Source: Planctomycetota bacterium (lineage in GTDB: Bacteria; Planctomycetota; PUPC01; JACPCR01). From it: a stretch of 64,000 bases of DNA. The position numbers and the translations under genes were made by a program. The notes below the pieces were generated by a model. That model was not told the origin of the DNA. It ran no database searches and worked only from the letters and a program-made list of their open reading frames with translations. The stretch covers positions 1 to 64,000 of the forward strand of contig JAQBXN010000029.1 of the NCBI GenBank assembly GCA_027625095.1. The letters run 5' to 3'. Shown piece by piece: positions 9,409-18,328 of this stretch (position 1 is its first letter; each line of letters opens with the position of its first letter).

Positions 9409-9515
9409 GACAGTGGTTTCGATGCTCCGAGACAAGATTTCTCAGCGGCACGGTATAGCCGAGTGAAATGCTGCCGCGGAACGTCAGCACCACTTGGCAG
9501 ACTCACCCCTCTGAA

Positions 9516-9544
9516 TTGTGATTACAGAAGCAAATTCGTATAGT
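9516..9544 (+). promoter_or_regulatory. Sigma-70-type promoter of the DUF2760-Hsp70 operon
   Basis: TTGTGA (9516-9521) and TATAGT (9539-9544) are separated by exactly 17 bases. They lie 45 bases before the TTG start of the DUF2760 gene, leaving room for a short leader that contains an AGGAG ribosome site. No CIRCE element or heat-shock sigma-32-like pair is visible, so heat induction is not indicated. Prediction by eye only. Confidence 0.5.
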
Positions 9545-9589
9545 TCCTACCACTGAGTTTTTAGGCCTTATTTAAGACAGGAGCCTGAT

Positions 9590-10081
9590 TTGGGACGCTT
9601 TGGTCTTGCCCTGAAAGTACTGTTTGACGGGGAGTTCGCTGAAGAGGTACGGCAACTTGCAGCGCCGAGTAAAGAGCCGGCGGAAGTAGAGGATCAGATG
9701 AACTACGAAGCGGTCCATCTGCTAGCACTCCTCCAGCGCGAAGGCCGGCTCGTGGATTTCCTTCGGGAAGATATTCAGCAGTTTCAGGACGCGCAGATTG
9801 GTGCGGCCGCAAGAAGTGTTCACGAAGGGTGTGCGAAAGTTCTCGCCGATTATTTCTCCGTCGAACCGGTCATGAAGGAGGGCGAAGGCGACCCCGTGAT
9901 TGTTCCGAAGGGCTTCGATCCATCCGCGGTCAAACTTGTTGGTCAAGTCACCGGCGATCCTCCATTTAAAGGGACGCTGGCCCATCATGGCTGGAAGGCA
10001 TCCAGGGCCGAACTGCCGGAGCGGCCGGAAGGGCAGGATAAAACCGTCATCGGGCAGGCGGAGGTGGAAGTCTCCTCGTGA
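9590..10081 (+). CDS. DUF2760 protein, partner of the Hsp70 pair
   Basis: A 163-residue soluble protein with the DUF2760 signature: LLQREGRLVDFLREDI, DAQIGAAARSVHEGCAKVL, the VPKGFDPSAVKLVG segment and GTLAHHGWKA, ending in an AEVEV strand. The function of DUF2760 is unknown; it is repeatedly found directly upstream of two divergent Hsp70 genes, as here. The start is a TTG, chosen because AGGAGCC lies 7 bases before it and the family begins with this short hydrophobic stretch. The next gene begins 9 bases after the stop. It probably acts as a dedicated cofactor or client-adaptor of the Hsp70s, but that is inference from conserved order only. Confidence 0.85.
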   Translation: MGRFGLALKVLFDGEFAEEVRQLAAPSKEPAEVEDQMNYEAVHLLALLQREGRLVDFLREDIQQFQDAQIGAAARSVHEGCAKVLADYFSVEPVMKEGEGDPVIVPKGFDPSAVKLVGQVTGDPPFKGTLAHHGWKASRAELPERPEGQDKTVIGQAEVEVSS

Positions 10082-10090
10082 GTAACAGTA

Positions 10091-11905
10091 ATGAGTAAAG
10101 AAGAGACCCGATACGTTGTTGGGATTGACCTCGGCACAACCAACTGTGCGGTCGCCTATCTGGATACCTCCGACGAAAATGCTGAGCTGCAGGTGCTCCC
10201 GATTCCGCAGTTGGTGAATCCAGGCGAATTACAGTCAAAGGATCTTCTGCCGTCGTTTGTCTATCTGCCGGGCGAACACGAACTGCCCGCTGGCAGCCTT
10301 AAATTGCCTTGGGACGATAAGCGGGACTACGCGGTGGGCACGCTGGCCCGGGAACAGGGCGAACAGATTTCAGGCCGCATGGTAGCTTCGGCAAAGTCCT
10401 GGCTGTGTCATAAAGGTGTCGACCGAACGGCCGATATTCTTCCGTGGGGAAGCGACGATGTGCAAAAGATTTCGCCCCTCGAAGCGAGTAGGCGATATCT
10501 CGTGCATCTTCGTGACGCGTGGAATCATTCCATAGCGGATGGTGTTAAGGAGCATCTGGAGAATCAGCAGGTCTACCTTACCGTTCCCGCCTCGTTCGAT
10601 GCGGCGGCCAGGGATTTGACCGCACAGGCTGCGGCGGCCGCCGGTCTGGAAAACGTCACCCTGATCGAAGAGCCTCAAGCCGCATTTTATTCATGGCTTC
10701 AGTCAATGGGGGACGACTGGCGAGAGAAGGTCTCCGTGGGTGACATCATTCTCGTCTGTGATATCGGAGGCGGCACGACTGATTTCACCTTGATCTCCGT
10801 GAAAGATGAAGGCGGGGATCTGGTGCTCGAGCGGCTCGCGGTCGGCGAGCATATTCTGGTTGGTGGCGACAATATGGACCTGGCGCTGGCACATTTTGTG
10901 GCGGGCAAATTCAAAGCGAAGGGCACACGTATCGACAGTGCCCAGATGCTTGCACTCTGGCACTCCTGCAGGCTGGCAAAAGAGCGCCTTCTGGCCGACG
11001 AAGAATGTGAAAGCCTTCCGATCACCGTAGTCGGCCGCGGCAGTAAACTAATCGGTGGAACCATTCAGACCGAACTCACGCGCGATGAGGTTATGAAGAG
11101 CATCCTCGATGGCTTTTTTGCCGAATGCGCGATCGAAGAGCATCCTGAGGAGCAGACCGCTGCGGGGTTGCAGGAGATCGGCCTGGATTACGCCTCGGAC
11201 CCGGTCATTCCGAAACATGTGGCCAAATTCCTTTGCGATAATGCCCGAGCAGCGAAGGGGGCAGCAGGCGACTTTCTGCATCCGACTGCCATCCTGTTCA
11301 ACGGTGGTGTGAGTAAATCTCCACCAGTACAGGAGCGCATCATATCTGTCCTTAACAAGTGGCTTAAGAAATCCAAGGCCGAGCCCGTCAGACTGCTCGA
11401 AGGCGCCAGTCTCGACCTCGCGGTGGCGCGTGGGGCTGCACATTACGGTCTGGTTCTGCGTGGCAAGAGCATCCGAATTCGGGGCGGCACCTCTCGGACT
11501 TATTACATCGGAGTTAAGTCATCCATGCCGGCCGTACCTGGCATGAAGCCGCCAATTAAAGCGCTTTGCGTGGTTCCTTTCGGGATGGAGGAAGGTACGG
11601 AATGCGACATACCAGGCCACGAATTCGGCCTGGTCGTTGGCCAGAATGCAGAGTTTCGATTTCTCAGCTCCACACACCGGCAGGAAGATAAGATTGGCCT
11701 GATGATTGAAGACTGGGAGCTGGAGGGCATTCAAGAATCTTCGCCGCTCGAAACGAAACTGACGGCAAAAGGAAAAAAAGGTGAGAGTCTTCCGGTGCAT
11801 TTAAGAGCCCGGGTGACCGAGCTTGGAAAGCTGGAGCTCTGGTGCGTGGAGAAGGATGGCGATCGTGAATGGAAGCTTGAATTCAATGTAAGAGAAACGG
11901 ACTAA
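10091..11905 (+). CDS. Short divergent Hsp70 (DnaK-like) chaperone
   Basis: A 604-residue Hsp70-family ATPase. The actin-fold phosphate-1 motif GIDLGTTNCAVAYLD is at about residues 11-25, phosphate-2 DIGGGTTDFTLI at about 224-235, and the adenosine motif FNGGVSKSP at about 403-411. After the nucleotide domain there is only a short beta-rich region (about residues 470-604), without the canonical DnaK lid or EEVD-like tail. This belongs to the uncharacterised Hsp70 pair found next to DUF2760, not to housekeeping dnaK. It is about half identical by eye to the N-terminal half of the following gene, so the two likely arose by duplication. The intergenic gaps are 9 and 15 bases, so one transcript is expected. 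Confidence 0.9.
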   Translation: MSKEETRYVVGIDLGTTNCAVAYLDTSDENAELQVLPIPQLVNPGELQSKDLLPSFVYLPGEHELPAGSLKLPWDDKRDYAVGTLAREQGEQISGRMVASAKSWLCHKGVDRTADILPWGSDDVQKISPLEASRRYLVHLRDAWNHSIADGVKEHLENQQVYLTVPASFDAAARDLTAQAAAAAGLENVTLIEEPQAAFYSWLQSMGDDWREKVSVGDIILVCDIGGGTTDFTLISVKDEGGDLVLERLAVGEHILVGGDNMDLALAHFVAGKFKAKGTRIDSAQMLALWHSCRLAKERLLADEECESLPITVVGRGSKLIGGTIQTELTRDEVMKSILDGFFAECAIEEHPEEQTAAGLQEIGLDYASDPVIPKHVAKFLCDNARAAKGAAGDFLHPTAILFNGGVSKSPPVQERIISVLNKWLKKSKAEPVRLLEGASLDLAVARGAAHYGLVLRGKSIRIRGGTSRTYYIGVKSSMPAVPGMKPPIKALCVVPFGMEEGTECDIPGHEFGLVVGQNAEFRFLSSTHRQEDKIGLMIEDWELEGIQESSPLETKLTAKGKKGESLPVHLRARVTELGKLELWCVEKDGDREWKLEFNVRETD

Positions 11906-11920
11906 AGGCGGCCCAATCCC

Positions 11921-14716
11921 ATGGCCAAGAGTCGTTACATCGTCGGCATTGATCTCGGCACGACGAACAGCGTTGTGTCGTTCATTGATACGAATCTTGC
12001 GGACCAGGACCTTCGTTCCATTCCGGTCCTTGAAATCCCGCAGGTGGTCGAACAGAGCCAGGTAGCCTGCCGTAACAAGCTACCCTCATTTCTGTTTCTT
12101 CCGAGCAAACATGAGCTTTCGGAAGGCAGCCTGCAATTGCCCTGGGACTCGGAAATTCAGTTCGCAGTAGGTGAATTCGCCCGCGACCGCGGCACCATGT
12201 CCCCCGGTCGGCTCGTGACTTCGGCGAAGTCATGGCTTAGCCATGCCGCGGTAGATCGCACCGCTGAGATTCTGCCCTGGGGTGCGCCTGAAGAAGTGGA
12301 GCGGCTATCACCCATCGAAGTATCCACGCGATACCTTATTCATATAAAGGAAGCCTGGAATCATGTGATGGCGGAGGGACAGGACTGGGCACGCCTTGAG
12401 AACCAGGAGGTCATTCTTACCGTCCCGGCATCTTTTGATGAAGTGGCCCGCGAACTGACGGTAGAAGCTGCCAAGGCTGCAGGATTCGAACGCCTTGTCC
12501 TCATCGAAGAACCCCAAGCTGCGTTTTATGCGTGGCTGTTCCATCATCGCCAGAACTGGGAAGAACAGGTCAGCAAAAATCAGTTGATCCTTGTTTGCGA
12601 TGTTGGCGGTGGGACGAGCGACTTCAGCTTGATTCAAGTGGAGGCCCGAGGTGAAGATCTCGGATTCCGTCGCATCGCGGTAGGCGACCATCTTCTCCTG
12701 GGCGGCGACAATATGGATCTCGCCATCGCCGCACAATTGGAAGAACGGCTCGCCGGACCCGGCAAGAAGTTGAACAGCACCCAGTGGGCAGCGCTCAGCC
12801 ATTCATGCCGCCTGGCAAAAGAAAGCCTCCTCGCCGGCGAAGCGGAGTCTGCTTCCGTTTCAGTACCAGGTCGAAGCAGTCGCCTGGTCGGCGGTACACT
12901 GCGGGCGGACGTGAATCGTGTGCAGGTATTGGAAACGGTTTTGTCTGGTTTCTTCCCCGAAACCGGATTGGACGAGCTCCCGGAACGGGCGGGCAAATCG
13001 GGGATACAGGAATTCGGGCTTCCTTACGCCGCGGATCCGGCGATTTCTAAACAACTGGCCGCGTTCCTGCGAAACCCGATCGGCCAGAAAGCTGGACATC
13101 GCCGCCCGGACCTCGTTTTGTTTAACGGCGGAGTGTTCAAACCCGAGATTCTGAGGCATCGCGTAATAGCACTTCTAACAAGCTGGTTTCCAGATTCAGG
13201 AAAGCCAGGTGTCCTCGAAGCTGACCTCGACGCGCTTGACATGGCTGTGTCCAGGGGAGCAGCCTATTATGGTTTGGTCCGGCGAGGACTCGGCGTAAAA
13301 ATCGCAGGCGGGACAGCGAGGAGTTTTTATATAGGACTCAACGTGGGTGACGGAGAGAAAACCAAAGCCGTCTGCGTCGCTCCTCAGGGCCTGGAGGAAG
13401 GGCAGGAAATAGAAGTATTGGATATGGAATTTGAGCTGCTGATTCGGAGCCCAGTCCACTTTCCGTTTTTCAGTTCGAGCACTCGACCTCTCGATGGGGT
13501 GGGGGATTTAGTCGAAACCAAAGATAGTGGACTCACCGCGCTGCCCCCCATCTATACAGTCTTGAAGTCAGGCCGGCGTTCAAAGGCCGAACTGGTGCGA
13601 GTGCGACTCCATACCATTCTCACCGAAGTCGGCACACTGGAACTCTGGTGTGAGGCAGCGGAAGGAGACCGCCGTTGGCGCTTGCAGTTTGAAGTCCGGC
13701 ATGACCCGGACCAGGAGATCACCGCCGAGCAGACCTCCGGCGATGTGGCCGAAGAGGATGTCATCGAAGAATCAAAAATTGAAGCCGCTGCCCAACTGCT
13801 GGGTTTCACATTTATTCCGGCTCCTGGCTCGCAATCCAAGAACCTGAGGCCGGAAAACTTGATGAAAAACATCGAAGCTGAGTGGAAGCGTTCTCGCAGC
13901 AGTTGGCCTCCCGGAGCTTTGCGCGGCCTGTGGCCCGCTCATTATGAACAGCGCGAGCGACGGAAAGCAGACGCTATTTACGAAGCCCGCTGGCTGAACC
14001 TGGCCGGCTTCCTGTTACGCCCCGGCTACGGTTATCCAATGGATGACTGGCGAATCAAGGAAGTCTGGCGACTCTTCAATGACGGCATCATTAACAAGAA
14101 GAATATGCAGACCTGCGCGGAGTATTGGATTCTCTGGCGGCGCATTGCCGGCGGACTGAACAAAGGCCAGCAGGCAGAATTACTCAAACGCATGCTGCCG
14201 ATGTTGACCAGTTCCAATTCTACAAAACGAAGAAATCCGACACATGAAGAAATCGAATTGTGGCGCGCTGCCGGCAGCCTGGACCGGCTGTCACCCAAAC
14301 ACAAACGCCAATTGGGAGAGACACTCATAGCAAGCATAGAAAGCGACCCGGAATCATCCTTCCGCTATTGGGCTCTTGGACGCATCGGAGCTCGAATCCC
14401 TTTTTACGGTCCCATCGATACCGTGGTCAGTAAAGAAACAGTGGAAGCGTGGATTGAAAAGCTGCTCACATCAGGCGCTTTCAACACTAAGGATGCCGAA
14501 TTCGCACTCGTGCAACTGGCTCGAATGAGCGGCGACCGCGCCCGGGATATTGATGACGAATTACGGAAGACGGTTTTAGACAAATTGAAATCCATCAAGG
14601 CGGCAAAACATCATTTACTGTTGGTGAGAGAAGTCGCTGAATTACAGGCAGACGAACAAGCCCAGGCATTCGGTGAAAGTTTGCCCCCGGCTTTACGGCT
14701 GATAACCCACGGTTAG
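11921..14716 (+). CDS. Long Hsp70 with C-terminal DUF3731 domain
   Basis: A 931-residue protein. The N-terminal 600 residues repeat the short Hsp70 next door: GIDLGTTNSVVSFID at about residues 8-22, DVGGGTSDFSLI at about 226-237 and FNGGVFKPE at about 400-408. From about residue 630 follows the DUF3731 region, with MKNIEAEWKRSRSSWPPGAL, ARWLNLAGFLLRPGYGYPMD and a run of helices in which WILWRRIAGGLNKGQQAELL is typical. An acidic linker (EEDVIEESKIEAAAQLLG) joins the two parts. DUF3731 occurs only with such Hsp70s and its role is unknown; it may replace the substrate-binding lid. Start ATG chosen at the conserved motif distance. serC follows after 14 bases. Confidence 0.9.
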   Translation: MAKSRYIVGIDLGTTNSVVSFIDTNLADQDLRSIPVLEIPQVVEQSQVACRNKLPSFLFLPSKHELSEGSLQLPWDSEIQFAVGEFARDRGTMSPGRLVTSAKSWLSHAAVDRTAEILPWGAPEEVERLSPIEVSTRYLIHIKEAWNHVMAEGQDWARLENQEVILTVPASFDEVARELTVEAAKAAGFERLVLIEEPQAAFYAWLFHHRQNWEEQVSKNQLILVCDVGGGTSDFSLIQVEARGEDLGFRRIAVGDHLLLGGDNMDLAIAAQLEERLAGPGKKLNSTQWAALSHSCRLAKESLLAGEAESASVSVPGRSSRLVGGTLRADVNRVQVLETVLSGFFPETGLDELPERAGKSGIQEFGLPYAADPAISKQLAAFLRNPIGQKAGHRRPDLVLFNGGVFKPEILRHRVIALLTSWFPDSGKPGVLEADLDALDMAVSRGAAYYGLVRRGLGVKIAGGTARSFYIGLNVGDGEKTKAVCVAPQGLEEGQEIEVLDMEFELLIRSPVHFPFFSSSTRPLDGVGDLVETKDSGLTALPPIYTVLKSGRRSKAELVRVRLHTILTEVGTLELWCEAAEGDRRWRLQFEVRHDPDQEITAEQTSGDVAEEDVIEESKIEAAAQLLGFTFIPAPGSQSKNLRPENLMKNIEAEWKRSRSSWPPGALRGLWPAHYEQRERRKADAIYEARWLNLAGFLLRPGYGYPMDDWRIKEVWRLFNDGIINKKNMQTCAEYWILWRRIAGGLNKGQQAELLKRMLPMLTSSNSTKRRNPTHEEIELWRAAGSLDRLSPKHKRQLGETLIASIESDPESSFRYWALGRIGARIPFYGPIDTVVSKETVEAWIEKLLTSGAFNTKDAEFALVQLARMSGDRARDIDDELRKTVLDKLKSIKAAKHHLLLVREVAELQADEQAQAFGESLPPALRLITHG

Positions 14717-14730
14717 AAAGAATCATTCAA

Positions 14731-15822
14731 ATGACTAAACGCATTTATAACTTCGCAGCAGGCCCATCCACACTGCCGCTGCCTGTTCTGAAACAGGCCC
14801 AGGACGAGTTCCTTGAACTGCCCGGGGCAGGCGCTTCCATATTGGAGATAAGCCATCGCTCTGCCGCATTCGAAAAAATTATTAATGGCGCCGAATCCAA
14901 TCTACGAAAGCTCCTCTCCATTCCAGAAAACTACAAAGTGCTTTTCATACAGGGAGGGGCAAGTTTGCAGTTTTCGATGATCCCGATGAATTTGCTCCGA
15001 GATTCCGGCAAGCGTGCGGACTACATCGTCACCGGAGCGTGGGGAAGCAAAGCCGTTAAGGAAAGCCAGAAAGAAGGTGAAACCAGAATTCTGTGGGACG
15101 GTAAAGACCCCGGCTATAGAGGAGTGCCCGACTGGCAGAGCCTGGACGTGGATAAAGATACCGCCTACGTCCACTTTACCTCGAACGAAACCATCCAGGG
15201 TGTCCAATTCCAGGAAATGCCTGAGACGGAAGCAACCTGGGTGTGTGACATGTCATCCGACTTCATCTCCCGCCCCGTGCCCGTAGACCGATTCGGCCTG
15301 ATCTATGCCGGCGCCCAGAAGAACGCAGGCCCCGCAGGGGCAACCATAGTTATTATCAGAGAGGACCTGCTTGATCGTGCATCCAAGGGGCTGCACACCA
15401 TGCTTGACTACCGCACTCATGCGGAAAACCGATCCCTTTACAACACTCCTCCGGCATTCAGCATTTATGTAATAAATCTCGTAACAGAATGGATTCTTGC
15501 CGAATTCGGGGGTCTTTCAGAGATGGCAGCCGGAAATGAAAAAAAAGCGGCACTGTTTTATTCAGCTATTGACACCAGCGAAGGTTTCTACAGAGGGCAT
15601 GCAGATGAATACTGCAGATCAAGAATGAACGTCACCTGGCGATTGAAGAATGAAGCCCTGGAGTCTGCATTCATCGAGGAGGCATACAGAGCGGATTTGC
15701 ACGAACTCGCAGGGCATCGCTCAGTAGGCGGAATTCGAGCGTCTATTTACAACGCTATGACTTTGGAAGGTGTTCATGCTCTGGTGGAGTTCATGGAAAC
15801 CTTCAGGGAGCAAAACAGCTGA
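14731..15822 (+). CDS. serC: Phosphoserine aminotransferase
   Basis: SerC converts 3-phosphohydroxypyruvate and glutamate to phosphoserine and 2-oxoglutarate in serine synthesis, and also serves pyridoxal phosphate synthesis in some bacteria. The 363-residue length and N-terminus (IYNFAAGPSTLPLPVL) are diagnostic, as are SHRSAAFEKII, FIQGGASLQFSMIPMNL and the pyridoxal-phosphate lysine Lys197 in GAQKNAGPAG. The C-terminal GHRSVGGIRASIYNAM is the substrate phosphate site. It lies 14 bases after the Hsp70-DUF3731 gene and probably shares its transcript. No serA or serB is in the window. A hairpin (GGGATG with CATCCC near 15848) lies after the stop but has no T-tract. Confidence 0.97.
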   Translation: MTKRIYNFAAGPSTLPLPVLKQAQDEFLELPGAGASILEISHRSAAFEKIINGAESNLRKLLSIPENYKVLFIQGGASLQFSMIPMNLLRDSGKRADYIVTGAWGSKAVKESQKEGETRILWDGKDPGYRGVPDWQSLDVDKDTAYVHFTSNETIQGVQFQEMPETEATWVCDMSSDFISRPVPVDRFGLIYAGAQKNAGPAGATIVIIREDLLDRASKGLHTMLDYRTHAENRSLYNTPPAFSIYVINLVTEWILAEFGGLSEMAAGNEKKAALFYSAIDTSEGFYRGHADEYCRSRMNVTWRLKNEALESAFIEEAYRADLHELAGHRSVGGIRASIYNAMTLEGVHALVEFMETFREQNS

Positions 15823-15943
15823 TTCAGTACGTCCTGCATCAGTATCGGGATGTTTATCGCATCCCTGTCAATCGCAGGTTTGATGATCCAGGAACACTTC
15901 AGGATCCGCTCATTTGCCTCTCTGGCTGCTCGGGGGGCACTCC

Positions 15944-15972
15944 TTGCGGCGAATAAGGCGCGATGCTAGTAT
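15944..15972 (+). promoter_or_regulatory. Putative sigma-70-type promoter before the MoxR operon
   Basis: TTGCGG (15944-15949) and TAGTAT (15967-15972) are spaced by 17 bases. Transcription would begin near 15979, which places the in-frame ATG at 15963 outside the transcript and supports the TTG start at 16071. Predicted by eye. Confidence 0.35.
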
Positions 15973-16070
15973 CGCCCTCTATCCCTCTTGCTCATTTTCC
16001 CGTTGTGCATCAGCATAGAATTCTGGGAGTTACGGCAGAAAAACCATGTTTCACTCCTCAGGAGGCCATC

Positions 16071-16988
16071 TTGACTGAAGGCATTGATGCGCTAAGGGGT
16101 AATCTCAGTCAGGCGTTGGTTGGGAAAGAGGAGGCCATTGATCTTCTGTTAGTGGGGCTGATATCTGCTGGACACGTCCTCCTGGAAGACGTCCCGGGAG
16201 TGGGAAAGACGACTCTTGCCAAAGGTTTGGCAAGATCAATCGACGGCTCGTTTCGGCGAATTCAATTCACGCCTGATTTACTTCCCTCTGACATTCTTGG
16301 CGTCTCTATTTATAACCCTGAAGACCACTCTTTTGAGTTCAAGCGGGGCCCGATTTTCTCAAATGTTGTTCTTGCGGACGAAATCAACCGGGCCACACCT
16401 CGCACACAGAGCGCATTGCTTGAAGCAATGAATGAATCGCAGGTCTCAGTGGACGGTGAAACTCACCTACTCTCAAATCCGTTCATAGTCATTGCCACAC
16501 AGAATCCCTTTGAATACGAAGGGACATACCCGCTGCCGGAGTCTCAACTCGACCGATTCACTCTTCGCCTTGAGATCGGTTATCCGGGGCAGGCTGAAGA
16601 GCGAGAGGTGCTCCTTTCACATCGTTTCCATGAGCCAGTAGACCTGTTGAGCCCGGTCACGACTGCCGACGAGATTCTGGCCATTCAACAGAAGGTGAAG
16701 GAAGTAAGAGTTGATGAGAGTTTGCTGGACTACATTCTGCAAATTGGTCGGGCGTCCCGCGATTACGAGGGAATCGAGATAGGGGTCAGCCCGAGAGGTT
16801 GTTTATCGCTTTACCGGACCGCGCAAGCGATGGCTCTCATTCGCGGGCGAGACTACTGTGTTCCTGATGACGTGAAACAATTGGCCGAGCCCGTGCTCAG
16901 TCACCGCCTGATTTATCGGAGGTATTCCGGTGTCAACAGCAACCATGCCATTCAGGAAATCCTGAAAAAGATTCCCGTCCCGGTCTAG
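16071..16988 (+). CDS. MoxR-family AAA+ ATPase
   Basis: A 305-residue MoxR ATPase, a chaperone-like AAA+ protein that works with von Willebrand factor and DUF58 proteins in assembling complexes. Walker A GVGKTT lies near residues 43-48, Walker B is VLADEINRA, sensor 1 is VIATQNPFEYEGTYPLPE, and the C-terminal lid is present. I chose the TTG at 16071 because AGGAGG (16060-16065) sits 5 bases before it; an ATG at 15963 in the same frame would add 36 unconserved residues and overlap the predicted promoter. The DUF58 gene starts 20 bases after the stop and a transmembrane transglutaminase follows: the classic moxR-DUF58-tgpA arrangement. Confidence 0.88.
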   Translation: MTEGIDALRGNLSQALVGKEEAIDLLLVGLISAGHVLLEDVPGVGKTTLAKGLARSIDGSFRRIQFTPDLLPSDILGVSIYNPEDHSFEFKRGPIFSNVVLADEINRATPRTQSALLEAMNESQVSVDGETHLLSNPFIVIATQNPFEYEGTYPLPESQLDRFTLRLEIGYPGQAEEREVLLSHRFHEPVDLLSPVTTADEILAIQQKVKEVRVDESLLDYILQIGRASRDYEGIEIGVSPRGCLSLYRTAQAMALIRGRDYCVPDDVKQLAEPVLSHRLIYRRYSGVNSNHAIQEILKKIPVPV

Positions 16989-17008
16989 CTGCCCTCAGAG
17001 GAACATGA

Positions 17009-18304
17009 ATGCTGCGACGCCTGCTTATACTGATACTTATCGTATTAGTTGTTACCCATCTCGTTCGCTATCTGGAGCGAAAGCGAAGGCTATCTACAAC
17101 CGAACAAAAGTCCTACAGAAAGACGACCAAGAATGGCTGGATGTTCTTCGCATTTACCTTTTGTGTGCTTCTGTCAGCTCTGCATACCGGGGTAAATCTG
17201 ATCTACCTCACTTTTTCAGTATTAGTGAGTGCCCTCATTCTTTCCTGGTTAATAAATGCTTTCAGTGGAGCGGCACTGAGTATTGAAAGAACTTTTCCTT
17301 CAGAAGTTCAAGCTGGATTTCCATTCAATATTGACATCGCCATAAGAAACGAAAGCGCATTCATTCCTGCTTTCTGCCTCAGTCTTGAACAGCGATTCCC
17401 TGACGGCATATTGTGTGAATTCCAGCGACACTTCATATTCAAAATATCGGCTGGGCAGGTGATTCAAATCAGATTAAAGGCGGTAGCAAGGAAACGCGGC
17501 GTTTATGACTTTTCGGTGATTGAAGTCGAGACCAGTTTTCCATTTGGCTTCTTTGAGCGAGGAATGATCTGCTCGACCCAAAAGCTCGAGTTGCTTGCTC
17601 TGCCACGATTGGGCCACCTCGAGAACCGCTTGCCGGTGGGTGAAGGAGATGGCAGGGCGAGTGCCAGGCGGTTCACGCATAACGGCATCGATGAATTTCT
17701 AGGTCTCAGAGAATACAGAGCCGGCGACAATCCTGGATGGATACACTGGAAGACCTCGGCAAAAGTCCAGAAGCCTATAGTCCGCGAGTACGGAGCCAGA
17801 AACGAACAGAAGGCTCTGATCCTCCTGCACTGGGTAAGAGCTCGAGGAGACGAGCAAGCACTCCTCGACGAAGAAGTGACCACAAGCTTCATTGCAACCA
17901 TGGCCAGAGAACTGGCACGAAATGGTCTTCAGGTTGCCTTTGCCTGTGATGCCGGGGGCTTTGTGTACCTCCCCCCTGTATCCAGCAGAGGTATCAATCG
18001 AATCTGGAGGCTACTGGCTTTGCTCGCGCCTGCAGAGGTCGAAGATGCGACCGGACTGATAGAACAGCGAGAGTTTTCCATCAGAGAATTTGATAAGGTC
18101 GTCCTCATCACGCACGGCAGCAGGATGGAGTCCTCTGGCACGATTGTGAGGCATCTTAACTCTTTGAACCGTTCAGTAACTCACCTGGACGCGGCCTCCG
18201 GAGACTTGGAAAGAAGTTTTACGCTGCCGGATCTGGCAGAGGCCTGGATTGCCGGAAATTTGGAACAGGTTTCATATGAAGTTTCTGATGTAAGTGCAGG
18301 CTGA
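17009..18304 (+). CDS. DUF58 protein with two N-terminal membrane segments
   Basis: A 431-residue membrane-anchored DUF58 protein. Hydrophobic segments occupy about residues 3-20 and 45-85. The conserved DUF58 block is FLGLREYRAGDNPGWIHW and KPIVREY (about residues 230-262). It forms a probable operon with MoxR upstream and the transglutaminase 24 bases downstream; such sets are thought to act in envelope or peptidase-complex assembly, although the exact role is not settled. Two ATGs overlap at the start in different frames (17005 and 17009); the latter opens this frame and has an AGAGG site. A second DUF58 protein of a different, soluble subtype is at 43715-44638. Confidence 0.88.
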   Translation: MLRRLLILILIVLVVTHLVRYLERKRRLSTTEQKSYRKTTKNGWMFFAFTFCVLLSALHTGVNLIYLTFSVLVSALILSWLINAFSGAALSIERTFPSEVQAGFPFNIDIAIRNESAFIPAFCLSLEQRFPDGILCEFQRHFIFKISAGQVIQIRLKAVARKRGVYDFSVIEVETSFPFGFFERGMICSTQKLELLALPRLGHLENRLPVGEGDGRASARRFTHNGIDEFLGLREYRAGDNPGWIHWKTSAKVQKPIVREYGARNEQKALILLHWVRARGDEQALLDEEVTTSFIATMARELARNGLQVAFACDAGGFVYLPPVSSRGINRIWRLLALLAPAEVEDATGLIEQREFSIREFDKVVLITHGSRMESSGTIVRHLNSLNRSVTHLDAASGDLERSFTLPDLAEAWIAGNLEQVSYEVSDVSAG

Positions 18305-18328
18305 GCTTCCCTTCGCTCTTCATTCGAA

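Noticed and set aside
15845-15870. Rho-independent terminator after serC
   Set aside because: The hairpin has only 6 base pairs and no T-tract.
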